Below are positions 32,987 through 40,782 of a DNA stretch of 40,782 bases, in pieces; the stretch's first letter is position 1, and every line of letters starts with the position of its first letter. The notes under the pieces were generated by a model, which searched no databases, was not told the origin of the DNA, and was given only the letters and a program-made list of their open reading frames with translations. Source of the stretch: Lachnospiraceae bacterium (GTDB taxonomy: Bacteria > Bacillota > Clostridia > Lachnospirales > Lachnospiraceae); contig JAFZVZ010000010.1 in the NCBI GenBank assembly GCA_017617545.1, forward strand, positions 1 through 40,782, read 5' to 3'. The translations under genes and the position numbers were made by a program.

Positions 32987-34165
32987 ATGAATAATTTTGA
33001 TTTTTGGTCACCGACGTATTTTGCTTTCGGAAAGGATCAGGAGAACCGAGCAGGTGAACTGGTGAAGATGTTCGGCGGCACAAAGGTGCTGATCCATTAC
33101 GGCGGCGGCAGCGTTGTCCGCTCGGGTCTTCTGGACCGCGTGAAGGCATCTCTTGAGAAGGAAGGAATCGCGTTCGTAGAGCTCGGCGGAGTAAAGCCGA
33201 ACCCGAGAAGCGGACTTGTGTATGAAGGCATTGACCTGTGCCGCAAGGAGGGTGTTGACTTCCTGCTCGCAGTTGGCGGCGGAAGCACGATCGACTCCTC
33301 GAAGGCGATCGCGGCAGGCACTCTGTACGACGGTGATTTCTGGGATTTCTACTGCGGCAAGGCGTTCGTCAAGAAGGCTCTTCCGGTCGGTACCGTGCTG
33401 ACGATCGCGGCAGCCGGCAGCGAGGGCAGCGGCGACAGCGTGATCACGAAGGAAGAGGGTATGTTCAAGCGCGGCACCGGCAGCAATGCGCTCCGCCCGA
33501 AGTTCAGTATCTTAAACCCCGCGCTCACGCAGACGCTTCCGCCTCACCAGACCGCGGCAGGTATCACCGATATCATGGCGCACCTTTACGAGCGTTATAT
33601 CACGCACACGACCGAAGTTGAGGTGACCGACCATATGATCGAGGCGCTCATGATGACTCTTGTTCATGAGGGGCCGCGCGTGATCGAGAATCCTGATAAC
33701 TATGAGGCTCGCGCCAACATTATGTGGGCGGGCATGATGGCACACAACAATTCCTGCGGTGTCGGCCGCAGCCAGGACTGGCTCAGCCACACGATCGAGC
33801 ACGAGCTTTCGGCGCTGTACGACTGCGCGCACGGCGCGGGACTTGCCGTGACAATGCCGGCGGTGTTCACCTATGAGCTTCCTCACGCTGTCATGCGCTT
33901 TGCACAGGTGGCATGCCGTGTCTGGGGCTGCCCGATGGATTTTGCGAATCCTGAGGCGACCGCGAAGGCAGGTATTGAGGCTCTCCGCAACTTCCTTACG
34001 GCGCTTGGCATGCCGCGCACGATCGGCGAGCTCGGCGGCAGCGAGGAGGACATCCCGACACTTGTGAACGTACTTTGCCGCGGCGACGGCAGAAACGGCA
34101 CAATCGGCGGTTTCCTGACGCTTGACGAGGAGCAGTGTGCCGATATTTACCGCGCAATGCTGTGA
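32987..34165 (+). CDS. Iron-containing alcohol dehydrogenase, butanol dehydrogenase-like
   Basis: A 392-residue group III alcohol dehydrogenase of the BDH/YqhD kind. The N-terminal nucleotide domain has VLIHYGGGS and LLAVGGGSTIDSSKAIA; the metal site residues lie in AGITDIMAHLYERY and SHTIEHELSALYDCAHGAG. These enzymes reduce aldehydes such as butanal with NADPH. GAAAGGGG lies just before the ATG. The gene ends before the promoter of the GH9 gene. Confidence 0.9.
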   Translation: MNNFDFWSPTYFAFGKDQENRAGELVKMFGGTKVLIHYGGGSVVRSGLLDRVKASLEKEGIAFVELGGVKPNPRSGLVYEGIDLCRKEGVDFLLAVGGGSTIDSSKAIAAGTLYDGDFWDFYCGKAFVKKALPVGTVLTIAAAGSEGSGDSVITKEEGMFKRGTGSNALRPKFSILNPALTQTLPPHQTAAGITDIMAHLYERYITHTTEVEVTDHMIEALMMTLVHEGPRVIENPDNYEARANIMWAGMMAHNNSCGVGRSQDWLSHTIEHELSALYDCAHGAGLAVTMPAVFTYELPHAVMRFAQVACRVWGCPMDFANPEATAKAGIEALRNFLTALGMPRTIGELGGSEEDIPTLVNVLCRGDGRNGTIGGFLTLDEEQCADIYRAML

Positions 34166-34192
34166 TCGAAATGACACAATGCCGCGATCCGA

Positions 34193-34271
34193 TTGACGGA
34201 TCGTTTCGGATACGGTACAATAGAATATCCGGTATCGGGGTTGCCGTCGGGAAGGTCGGCAACTCCGTACC
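34193..34271 (+). promoter_or_regulatory. Promoter and leader hairpin of the GH9 gene
   Basis: TTGACG at 34193-34198 and TACAAT at 34216-34221 with a 17-bp spacer. The leader starts with a hairpin: GGTA (34231-34234) and GTTGCCG (34240-34246) pair with CGGCAAC (34257-34263) and TACC (34268-34271). It may protect the mRNA or mediate control; it has no T run. Confidence 0.7.
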
Positions 34272-34314
34272 ATGATATACTCAAAACAATTACACGAAGG
34301 GGTAACAAAAAACT

Positions 34315-36054
34315 ATGGCAGATATTTTAACCTGGCAGGAGCCCGGTAAGGGCGATCCGTTGCCGGCGATCCGTGTCGACCAGCTCGGCTACGCGCCGAA
34401 GCTTCCGAAGGAGGTTGCGGTGACCGTCGCGGGCGATTATGTCCTGACGGACGCGAGCGGAGCAGAGGTACGGACATATCCGAACATTGCGCCGAAGGCA
34501 GACGAGGCGTCCGGTGACACCGTGGCGATGTTCGATCTGGGCGACCTTGCTCCCGGCTGGTACACGCTCACAGGCGGCGGAGAGAGCCGCGAGATCACAG
34601 TTTCGGAGCGCCCGTGGAAGGACGTGACGAACGCGCTCATCAAGGGATTCTACTATCAGCGCTGCGATGAGCTCAAGGAGGAGCATGCGGGTGTCTACAA
34701 GCATCCGGCGTGCCACACCGGACTGGCAGAGGAGTGGCGCAAGCCCGATCCGCCGATCCCTGAGGATGTGAGGGCGCAGATCCCGCCTCATTTTCTGAAG
34801 ATGCTGGAAATCCCGCCGGAAGAACCGCTGGGTGAGGAAGCCCCTGCCCCGCGCAGGATCAAGGGCGGCTGGCACGATGCCGGCGACTACGGCAAATACG
34901 TCGGCCCCGGCGCGGTGACGGTCGGCCATCTTCTGTACGCATGGAAGCTGTTCCCGAAGGGGTGCGGCGACGACCTGAACATCCCGGAAACCGGGAACGG
35001 TGTGCCGGACATTCTGAATGAGAACCGCTTCGAGCTCGAGTGGATACTGCAGATGCAGCGCGCGGACGGAGCGTTTTATCACAAGCTGACAACGGATCAT
35101 TTTCCGCCGTTTATCATGCCCGAGGAGGATACCCAGCAGGAGTACCTCTCGCCGATCTCGCGCACGGCGACTGCCGATGCGGTGGCGGCGCTGGCGCTGG
35201 CGGCCCGGGTGTACCGGCCGTACGATTCGGAGTTTGCGGATCGGTGCCTGAACACGGCGCTGTTCGGCTGGAAGTGGCTCACGGAGCACCCGGAGACGCG
35301 GCCGTACCGCAATCCGTTTGGACTGCAGTCAGGGTTCTACGGCGATAACGAGGACCACGACGAGCGGTTCTGGGCAGCGTGCGAGCTCTATGCGACGACC
35401 GGCGAGGAAACGTACCGCGAAGCTGCCGAGGGTTTCTACCGCGAGGGAAGAAAGCTGACGCAGTTCGGCTGGGCGGAAGTGTCCGGACTCGGTGCGCTGT
35501 GCTGTCTCTTTGATCTCAAGGAGAAGGGCGGCGAGCTTCTGTACGACGATCTGAAGGCGTCGTTCCTGCGCCGCAGCGAGTGGGCTCTCCTGGTTGTGAA
35601 GGACTCCGGCTACCGGACGGCGATCCCCAAGACGGAATACATCTGGGGCAGCATCCTCACCTGCATGGGCAACGCGATGGCGATGATCATGAACACGCTG
35701 ATCACCGGCCGCGAGGACATGCGCGCAGGTGCGCTTGCGCAGCTCAATTACGCGCTCGGACTCAACGCGCTCGACCTTTCGTTTGTCACCGGCTACGGTG
35801 AGCGGCAGATCATGTTCCCGCACCACCGTCCTTCGGGGGCAGACGGGATCGATGCCCCGGTGCCCGGTCTGATCTCTGGCGGCCCGAACAAAAAGATGAA
35901 CTATCCGACCGTGAAGGATCGTCTCGGCGACATTCCGGCGGCCAAATCCTTTATCGACGAGACCGATTTCGCCGACATGAACGAGATCGCGATCTACTGG
36001 AATTCACCGACCGTCTTTGTGGCAGCGTACTTCAATTCGCTGACCGCGGAATAA
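34315..36054 (+). CDS. GH9 glycoside hydrolase without signal peptide
   Basis: A 579-residue family 9 enzyme. An N-terminal immunoglobulin-like domain (about 18-100, starting IRVDQLGYAP) precedes the (alpha/alpha)6 barrel. Catalytic parts are intact: GGWHDAGDYGKYV with D188 and D191 (base), PHHRPSG with H503-H504-R505, and the acid E557 in ADMNEIAIYWNSP. GH9 enzymes cut beta-1,4-glucans; those with the Ig domain but no signal peptide act on cello-oligosaccharides or glucosides inside the cell. There is no carbohydrate-binding module or dockerin. It has its own promoter and terminator. An insert of ~45 residues rich in Pro/Glu (KPDPPIPEDVR to GEEAPAPRR) precedes the catalytic domain. Confidence 0.92.
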   Translation: MADILTWQEPGKGDPLPAIRVDQLGYAPKLPKEVAVTVAGDYVLTDASGAEVRTYPNIAPKADEASGDTVAMFDLGDLAPGWYTLTGGGESREITVSERPWKDVTNALIKGFYYQRCDELKEEHAGVYKHPACHTGLAEEWRKPDPPIPEDVRAQIPPHFLKMLEIPPEEPLGEEAPAPRRIKGGWHDAGDYGKYVGPGAVTVGHLLYAWKLFPKGCGDDLNIPETGNGVPDILNENRFELEWILQMQRADGAFYHKLTTDHFPPFIMPEEDTQQEYLSPISRTATADAVAALALAARVYRPYDSEFADRCLNTALFGWKWLTEHPETRPYRNPFGLQSGFYGDNEDHDERFWAACELYATTGEETYREAAEGFYREGRKLTQFGWAEVSGLGALCCLFDLKEKGGELLYDDLKASFLRRSEWALLVVKDSGYRTAIPKTEYIWGSILTCMGNAMAMIMNTLITGREDMRAGALAQLNYALGLNALDLSFVTGYGERQIMFPHHRPSGADGIDAPVPGLISGGPNKKMNYPTVKDRLGDIPAAKSFIDETDFADMNEIAIYWNSPTVFVAAYFNSLTAE

Positions 36055-36064
36055 CCGACCATCA

Positions 36065-36095
36065 GCACCACCCGCATGCCGGGTGGTGCTTTTTT
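36065..36095 (+). terminator. Rho-independent terminator of the GH9 gene
   Basis: GCACCACCCG (36065-36074) pairs with CGGGTGGTGC (36080-36089), 5-nt loop, followed by T6. Confidence 0.94.
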
Positions 36096-36166
36096 GTTGC
36101 CGTCGGCAGTTTCACAAACCCTTCATGGATTTCCTCGCGTCAACTATGGAAAATAAGGCTGTTCTG

Positions 36167-36175
36167 TGCTATAAT
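36167..36175 (+). promoter_or_regulatory. Extended -10 promoter of the phospholipase C-like gene
   Basis: TATAAT at 36170-36175 preceded by TGC (36167-36169). The -35 region is weak. Confidence 0.6.
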
Positions 36176-36236
36176 TGCGTATACGACAAAAAAGCATGAA
36201 GCCTTAAGGCTTGAAAGATAAAAGGAGTGATTGAGC

Positions 36237-37055
36237 ATGCCATCCTGTTATGCACACAGAAGGTTCGGAATTGATGTATTTAAGGCGCTTCCCAACGATA
36301 TGAAGATACTGATCAGACAGCATCTCCCGTTGTATCTGATCGGACTGCACGGACCGGATCTTTTGTTCTATCATCGTTTCGGAGTGGATACTCCGGTTGA
36401 AAAATTCGGACATCGTCTGCACCATACGGAATTCGCAGAATTTTACGCGAACGCGTCCATGGTGATCAAAAACTCGGAGGATGACCGCCAGCTCGTATAT
36501 TACTACGGCGTGCTGTGCCATCTGTTCCTTGATGCTTACTGCCATCCGATCGTGAACGGACGCAAGGACGAGATCGGTGTGACGCACGGCAAGCTGGAGA
36601 TGGAGTTCGAGAGGTACCTCATGAACCTTGACGGGAAGAACCCGATGAACTTCAAGGCAGCCGGACACATCGCCGTGTTCCGCGAGTACGCGGAGGTGAT
36701 CGCGCCGTTCTACCTCGGCGTGAGCGCGGATGATATCATGCAGTGCCTGATCTCGATGAAGGCAGCGCTGTATCTCACAAGAACCGCCAATCCGATCGCG
36801 CGCCGCGTGATCTGCAAGGTGTGCGGGTATGCCGACCGCGGAGACAAGGTGGCAAGCCTTCTGCTGTCGCATGAGGCGAGCGAGAGCTGCATGTCGGCGA
36901 TCCGGGAGCTTCGGAAGGCGTACGATGAGGCGGTGGAGCCTGCGGCGGAAGCGATCTGCGAGTACAGCGATTACCTGTTCCGCAGGAATGATCTGCCGGA
37001 GTATGTGGACTTTACGTTTGGCGGAAGACCGCATCGGGAGGATTCGGTTCAATGA
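36237..37055 (+). CDS. Zinc-dependent phospholipase C-like protein
   Basis: A 272-residue helical protein of the Zn_dep_PLPC kind. The His/Asp pattern fits a zinc site: HRLHHTEF, then YGVLCHLFLDAYCHPIV and EIGVTHGKLE. No signal peptide is present, so it is probably cytoplasmic, unlike classical secreted phospholipase C; substrates of these clostridial intracellular members are unknown. GGAG at 36224-36227 lies 9 nt before the ATG. Its stop overlaps the sugar kinase start (ATGA at 37052-37055), so they are co-translated. Confidence 0.78.
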   Translation: MPSCYAHRRFGIDVFKALPNDMKILIRQHLPLYLIGLHGPDLLFYHRFGVDTPVEKFGHRLHHTEFAEFYANASMVIKNSEDDRQLVYYYGVLCHLFLDAYCHPIVNGRKDEIGVTHGKLEMEFERYLMNLDGKNPMNFKAAGHIAVFREYAEVIAPFYLGVSADDIMQCLISMKAALYLTRTANPIARRVICKVCGYADRGDKVASLLLSHEASESCMSAIRELRKAYDEAVEPAAEAICEYSDYLFRRNDLPEYVDFTFGGRPHREDSVQ

Positions 37056-37978
37056 TTGTAACGGTAACGATGAACCCCGCCATCGACAAGACGGCGGAGG
37101 TTGACGAGCTGATCATCGGCGGTGTGAACCGCCTGAAAAATATACGCATCGACGAGGGTGGCAAGGGCATCAACGTCTCCAAGACGCTTCGCGTGCTGAA
37201 CAAGCCGAACATGGCTGTCGGTCTGGTCGGCGGCAACATGGGCGATACGATACGCACAAAGCTGCAGAAGCAGATGATCATGGCGGACTTCGTGGCCATC
37301 GCAGGGGAGACGCGATGCAACCTGAAGGTGCGCAGCGAGTTCGGAATGACGGAATTTAACGAGCCCGGACCGAATGTCACACCGGGTGAGCTGGAGGATC
37401 TGTTCAGCAGGATCAAGCGCCACGCGAAGCCCGGCACACTGTTTGTGCTGAGCGGCAGTGCTCCTGCGGGCGTTCCGGATGACACGTACAAGAAGATGAC
37501 GGAGACCCTTCACCAGTACGGCTGCAAGGTGTTCCTCGACACGAGCGGCGCTTTGCTCCGCCGCGGTGTGGAGGCGGTTCCGGATTACATCAAGCCCAAC
37601 CTGAAGGAGCTCATGGAGCTTTATGATGTGAAGACCCGCTTTGAGACAAGCGAGGAGATCATCGCGTTCGCGAAGGAGAAGGCAGCGGACCTGAACGCCA
37701 AGGGCATCAAGTTCGTGGCGATCTCGCTCGGCTCTGACGGCGCGGTTTTCTGTGACGGTCTTGACACGGTTCATATGCCCGCCAAGAAGGTAGAAGTACA
37801 GTCGCGTGTAGGCGCAGGCGATGCGATGACGGCGGCCATTGCGTACTGTCTTGACTCCAACATGTACTTCCGCGATATCGTGCGCTACGCGATGGCGGTT
37901 TCCGCGGCGGCATGCATGACGGAAGGCTCGCAGTCCCCGACCAAGGAGATGATCGTACAGCTCTTACGACAAGAGTAG
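37052..37978 (+). CDS. 1-Phosphofructokinase-type PfkB kinase
   Basis: A 308-residue PfkB-family kinase. It starts MIVTVTMNPAIDKT, typical of FruK/LacC, and has GGKGINVSKTL, FVLSGSAPAGVP, IKPNLKEL and the anion-hole/catalytic motif VGAGDAM near residue 250. FruK phosphorylates fructose-1-phosphate to fructose-1,6-bisphosphate; LacC acts on tagatose-6-phosphate. No fructose PTS or lactose genes are adjacent, so the substrate is open. It is translationally coupled to the phospholipase C-like gene. Confidence 0.88.
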   Translation: MIVTVTMNPAIDKTAEVDELIIGGVNRLKNIRIDEGGKGINVSKTLRVLNKPNMAVGLVGGNMGDTIRTKLQKQMIMADFVAIAGETRCNLKVRSEFGMTEFNEPGPNVTPGELEDLFSRIKRHAKPGTLFVLSGSAPAGVPDDTYKKMTETLHQYGCKVFLDTSGALLRRGVEAVPDYIKPNLKELMELYDVKTRFETSEEIIAFAKEKAADLNAKGIKFVAISLGSDGAVFCDGLDTVHMPAKKVEVQSRVGAGDAMTAAIAYCLDSNMYFRDIVRYAMAVSAAACMTEGSQSPTKEMIVQLLRQE

Positions 37979-38013
37979 AATACGGAAAATACAGGATTTT
38001 TGAAAGTATAACA

Positions 38014-38625
38014 ATGAAACGGAAAGAAAAAACTACCGGCGGCAGGAAGAAAGTCCTGACCATCGTGATCGTATGTCTGGCGGTGCTTGTGGTGTTCGGC
38101 GTGCTTGTGCTTCTGGACTATTCCAACAGCCATGAGGTTGTATGGCTCGGCAAATACAAGGGGCTGAAGGTGTCTGCCGAGGGGGCGGACAGTCCGGAGG
38201 ACGCGCTGTTGAGGGTGATCGTACAGCGGACTAAATTCGGCAACGCGCTGGACGATAAGATTGACGCGAAGTATGACAAGACGATGAAGTATTTCAAGGA
38301 CGAGGCGGAGTATTTCAAACTCGATTTCGCGGAGTACCTGAAGACCTATTATCAGACCGACGAGAAGGAGTTCGAAAAGACGATCCGCAGCACCTCGGAG
38401 GACGAGGCGAAGCAGGAGGCAGTGCTCCGCGCGGTCGCGGAGAAGGAATCCATCCAGTTTACGGAGGAGGAGCTCGAGGCGATGCTTCCCGAATTGATGG
38501 AGGCGTACGGTTACACGGACGAGACACTCTTCTCGCGCGCGTACAATTTTGCGGACCTCCGCGAGGAACAACTGTTTAAGAAAGTGACACAGTATCTGAT
38601 GGAGCAAAACACGATCATGGACTGA
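38014..38625 (+). CDS. Membrane-anchored trigger factor-like protein, short
   Basis: A 203-residue protein with a basic start, a membrane helix (about 14-34) and an extracellular charged helical domain. LGKYKGLKV after the helix resembles the linker of clostridial trigger-factor-like foldases, and TEEELEAMLPELMEAYGYTDETLF resembles the trigger factor C-terminal arms. No catalytic peptidyl-prolyl isomerase domain. It is a smaller counterpart of the protein at 29246. The ATG at 38014 has only a weak ribosome binding site (GAAAG). Confidence 0.65.
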   Translation: MKRKEKTTGGRKKVLTIVIVCLAVLVVFGVLVLLDYSNSHEVVWLGKYKGLKVSAEGADSPEDALLRVIVQRTKFGNALDDKIDAKYDKTMKYFKDEAEYFKLDFAEYLKTYYQTDEKEFEKTIRSTSEDEAKQEAVLRAVAEKESIQFTEEELEAMLPELMEAYGYTDETLFSRAYNFADLREEQLFKKVTQYLMEQNTIMD

Positions 38626-38644
38626 CCTTGACAGAGGGAATACT

Positions 38645-40782
38645 ATGAATTTTGATGCATTTGTAAAAGCGATCAGTGAAAGCGGACTCGCGGTCTACGG
38701 CACGGAGGTGTATGTCGACCGCGAGCTTTCGTATTCTTTCGGAGACACGTCAAAGACGCGCTATCCGATCTATTCGGCGACCAAGACGGTCCTCGCGCTG
38801 GCGGTCGGGATTGCCGCCGATCGGGGTCTGCTCGACCTCGGCAAGTCAATCCTGGACTGCATTCCGCAGCAGTATGTTGACGGAATGTCCGAGGAGCAGC
38901 AGGAGACCTTCCGCACATTTACCGTCCACCGGTTGATGACCATGTCCGTGGAGGGCTTCCCGTTCCGCGCGGAAGGGGAGAGCTGGCTCAGGTTCTCGCT
39001 CGCGTGCCCGATCGAGGAGCCGAAGAAAAAGACATTTTCCTACAGCAACATCCCCGCGTATCTCGCCGGCGTCGCGCTTGCGAACGCGGTCGGCGGGGAC
39101 GCGTGGCAGTTCGTCGAGGACAATCTTCTGAAGCCTCTGCGCATCGAAGGCGCGCCGTACACGCGCTGCCCCGAGGGGTATTTCTACGGCGCTTCCGGCA
39201 TGGAGCTGACGGTGCAGGAGCTGAGCAGGATCGGAATGCTTCTCTACGACGACGGCGCGTTCGAGGGCAACCAGATCGTCTCCGCGGCATACGTCCGCCG
39301 CATGAAGGCCGCATTGACGCCGTGCCGTGAGGGCGGGTACGGATACTTCCTGTGGCGATATGAGGACGGCAACCGCGTCAGCGGAAAATGGGGCCAGCGC
39401 TGTTTTGTCTTACCGAAGAGAAACCTCATCATCACCTGGCTTGCCGATATCAAAGAGGGCGGCGACACGGTCGAAGAGGCCATGCGTGTGCATCTTCTCG
39501 GCGAGGAGCCGGCGGTAAATACGGCGAGTGTAGCGAGCGGAATGGGTGAGGCGACGCTGAGCGGAGAGGCGGCCGGAGAGAAGACTGCAGAGAAGAAAAC
39601 CTCCGCATCCGCAGCGGCCGATCCCGCGACCTCCAAGCCGGAGCCCGCGGTCTGCCCGTTTGCGAAAAAGTGCGGCGGCTGTGACTATCAGGGAGTTCCC
39701 TACGAGGAGCAGCTCGAGCGCAAACAGAAGACGGAGCGGATATTGTTAGACCGGTTCTGCCATGTGAATCCGATCCTCGGCGCGGCCGATCCGAAGCATT
39801 ACCGGAACAAGGTTCACGGTGTGTTCGGATACGTGAAGGCCGGCAAGGGCATGACCAAAAGCAGTGCCGTTAAAGGCAAGATATATACCGGGATCTATGA
39901 GGAGAGCAGCCACCGCATTGTGCCGGTACGCGGCTGCATGATCGAGGACCGGAAGGCGACGGCCATCCTGCAGACGCTCTGCGAGTTGGCGGAGCAGTTC
40001 AAGCTGAGAGTGTACGACGAGGACCGCGGAACCGGGTTCCTTCGCCACGCGCTGATCCGTGTCGCGCGGGCGACCGGCGAGGTGATGGTTGTGCTCGTCA
40101 CGACGGATCCTGTTTTTCCGTCGAAAAATAACTTCGTGAAGGAGCTGCGCAGACGTCATCCGGAAGTCTCCACCGTGGTTCTCAACATCAACGCGCGGGA
40201 CACGAGCATGGTGCTCGGCGAGCGCAACATCGTGCTGTACGGCAGCGGTTACATCGAGGATGTGCTGTGCGGGTTGCGGTTCCGCATCTCGCCGTCGTCC
40301 TTCTACCAGGTGAACCCCGAGCAGACGGAGGTGCTCTACCGGACGGCGCTGGAATTTGCCGGACTGACCGGTAAGGAGAGGGTGATCGACGCGTACTGCG
40401 GGATCGGCACGATCGGCATGTGCGCGGCGTCCGGGGCGCGAGAGGTTATCGGCGTGGAGCTGAACCGCGATGCCGTGAGGGACGCGATGTCGAACGCGAA
40501 GAGAAACGGTGTTAATAACATCAGTTTCCTCTGTGCGGATGCCGGACAGTATATGAGAGGCCTGGCGGAGAAGCGTGAGACGGCGGACGTTGTGATCATG
40601 GACCCGCCGCGGAGCGGAAGCACGCCGGAATTCATCGAGGCGGTCAATGTTTTGAAACCGTCCCGCGTTGTCTATGTCTCCTGCGACCCGGAGACGCTGA
40701 AGAGGGACCTTGCCCTGTTCGCGAAGAAGGGGTGGGAGGTGCAGAAGATCCGGCCGGTTGATATGTTCCCTTACACAAAACA
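38645..40782 (+). CDS. Fusion of serine hydrolase and RlmD/TrmA-type RNA uracil-C5 methyltransferase (3' end outside window)
   Basis: One open frame of 712 codons runs from the ATG at 38645 to the window end with no stop. Residues 1-285 are a beta-lactamase-fold serine hydrolase: S44-X-X-K47 (YSATK), Y133-S-N135 and K248-W-G250. Residues ~286-335 are an Ala/Ser/Glu/Lys linker. From ~336 on is a RumA/RlmD-type enzyme that methylates uracil C5 in 23S rRNA: iron-sulfur motif C337-X5-C343-GG-C346, a further Cys in VRGCMIED, the SAM motif VIDAYCGIGTIG, MDPPRSG and the catalytic Cys in VYVSCDPE. It breaks off at MFPYTK, close to the normal C terminus. No signal peptide, so the hydrolase is cytoplasmic. 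The linker and continuous frame argue for a genuine fusion. GAGGG lies upstream of the ATG. Confidence 0.85.
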   Translation, partial: MNFDAFVKAISESGLAVYGTEVYVDRELSYSFGDTSKTRYPIYSATKTVLALAVGIAADRGLLDLGKSILDCIPQQYVDGMSEEQQETFRTFTVHRLMTMSVEGFPFRAEGESWLRFSLACPIEEPKKKTFSYSNIPAYLAGVALANAVGGDAWQFVEDNLLKPLRIEGAPYTRCPEGYFYGASGMELTVQELSRIGMLLYDDGAFEGNQIVSAAYVRRMKAALTPCREGGYGYFLWRYEDGNRVSGKWGQRCFVLPKRNLIITWLADIKEGGDTVEEAMRVHLLGEEPAVNTASVASGMGEATLSGEAAGEKTAEKKTSASAAADPATSKPEPAVCPFAKKCGGCDYQGVPYEEQLERKQKTERILLDRFCHVNPILGAADPKHYRNKVHGVFGYVKAGKGMTKSSAVKGKIYTGIYEESSHRIVPVRGCMIEDRKATAILQTLCELAEQFKLRVYDEDRGTGFLRHALIRVARATGEVMVVLVTTDPVFPSKNNFVKELRRRHPEVSTVVLNINARDTSMVLGERNIVLYGSGYIEDVLCGLRFRISPSSFYQVNPEQTEVLYRTALEFAGLTGKERVIDAYCGIGTIGMCAASGAREVIGVELNRDAVRDAMSNAKRNGVNNISFLCADAGQYMRGLAEKRETADVVIMDPPRSGSTPEFIEAVNVLKPSRVVYVSCDPETLKRDLALFAKKGWEVQKIRPVDMFPYTK

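Overview
The window is about 40.8 kb of a Gram-positive chromosome, most likely from an anaerobic, plant-fibre-degrading Clostridium relative of the family Lachnospiraceae. I base this on the moderately high GC coding style with strong AGGAGG-type ribosome binding sites, many surface lipoproteins with Thr-Pro-rich stalks, meso-diaminopimelate dehydrogenase, a PdaA-type deacetylase, a Bce-type antibiotic-sensing module, a TM1266-type hydrogenase-system regulator, and cytoplasmic GH39 and GH9 glycosidases. I saw no rRNA, tRNA, CRISPR array, prophage or transposase. The organism assignment is an inference; no marker gene settles it.

Layout. 1-1743: non-coding region with hairpins and a tandem operator array, then an XRE regulator plus DUF6036 nucleotidyltransferase pair that looks like a toxin-antitoxin or abortive-infection module, joined by an ATGA overlap to the next operon. 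1740-8543: a BceRS/BceAB-like envelope-stress module (response regulator, histidine kinase, ABC ATPase, ten-helix permease, anchored accessory protein) interrupted by a PdaA-like deacetylase lipoprotein with its own promoter and terminator. 8817-11760: a DUF3298-like lipoprotein and a GH39 beta-xylosidase. 11916-16352: a pyrrolidone-carboxyl-peptidase fusion, a membrane surface protein, rarA and a TM1266-family regulator. 16431-20257: a GNAT protein and a copper ATPase with a C-terminal copper-chaperone domain that has its own internal ribosome binding site and start codon.

20432-24030 is the most unusual stretch: a small hypothetical protein, a roughly 300-nt highly structured non-coding segment, a stand-alone reverse transcriptase (YADD) with no intron around it, and a Thr-Pro-stalk lipoprotein whose start codon overlaps the reverse transcriptase stop. 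This is the best candidate for an undescribed system. 24229-30412: ddh, a palindrome-rich intergenic region, another lipoprotein, an LD-carboxypeptidase (S66), a radical-SAM protein and a membrane-anchored trigger-factor-like protein. 30480-31929 (minus strand): an ECF sigma factor and its anti-sigma factor. 32220-36054: a short-chain dehydrogenase, an iron-type alcohol dehydrogenase and a GH9 enzyme without a signal peptide. 36237-40782: a zinc-dependent phospholipase C-like protein overlapping a 1-phosphofructokinase-like gene, a second trigger-factor-like membrane protein, and an in-frame fusion of a beta-lactamase-fold serine hydrolase with an RlmD/TrmA-type rRNA uracil methyltransferase that runs off the end of the window.

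Themes: envelope sensing and remodelling (Bce module, PdaA-like, S66, ECF pair, lipoproteins), intracellular finishing of xylan and glucan oligosaccharides (GH39, GH9) feeding sugar-phosphate and alcohol metabolism, and repeated joining of separate domains through Ala/Glu/Thr-rich linkers (Pcp fusion, CopA-CopZ, hydrolase-methyltransferase).
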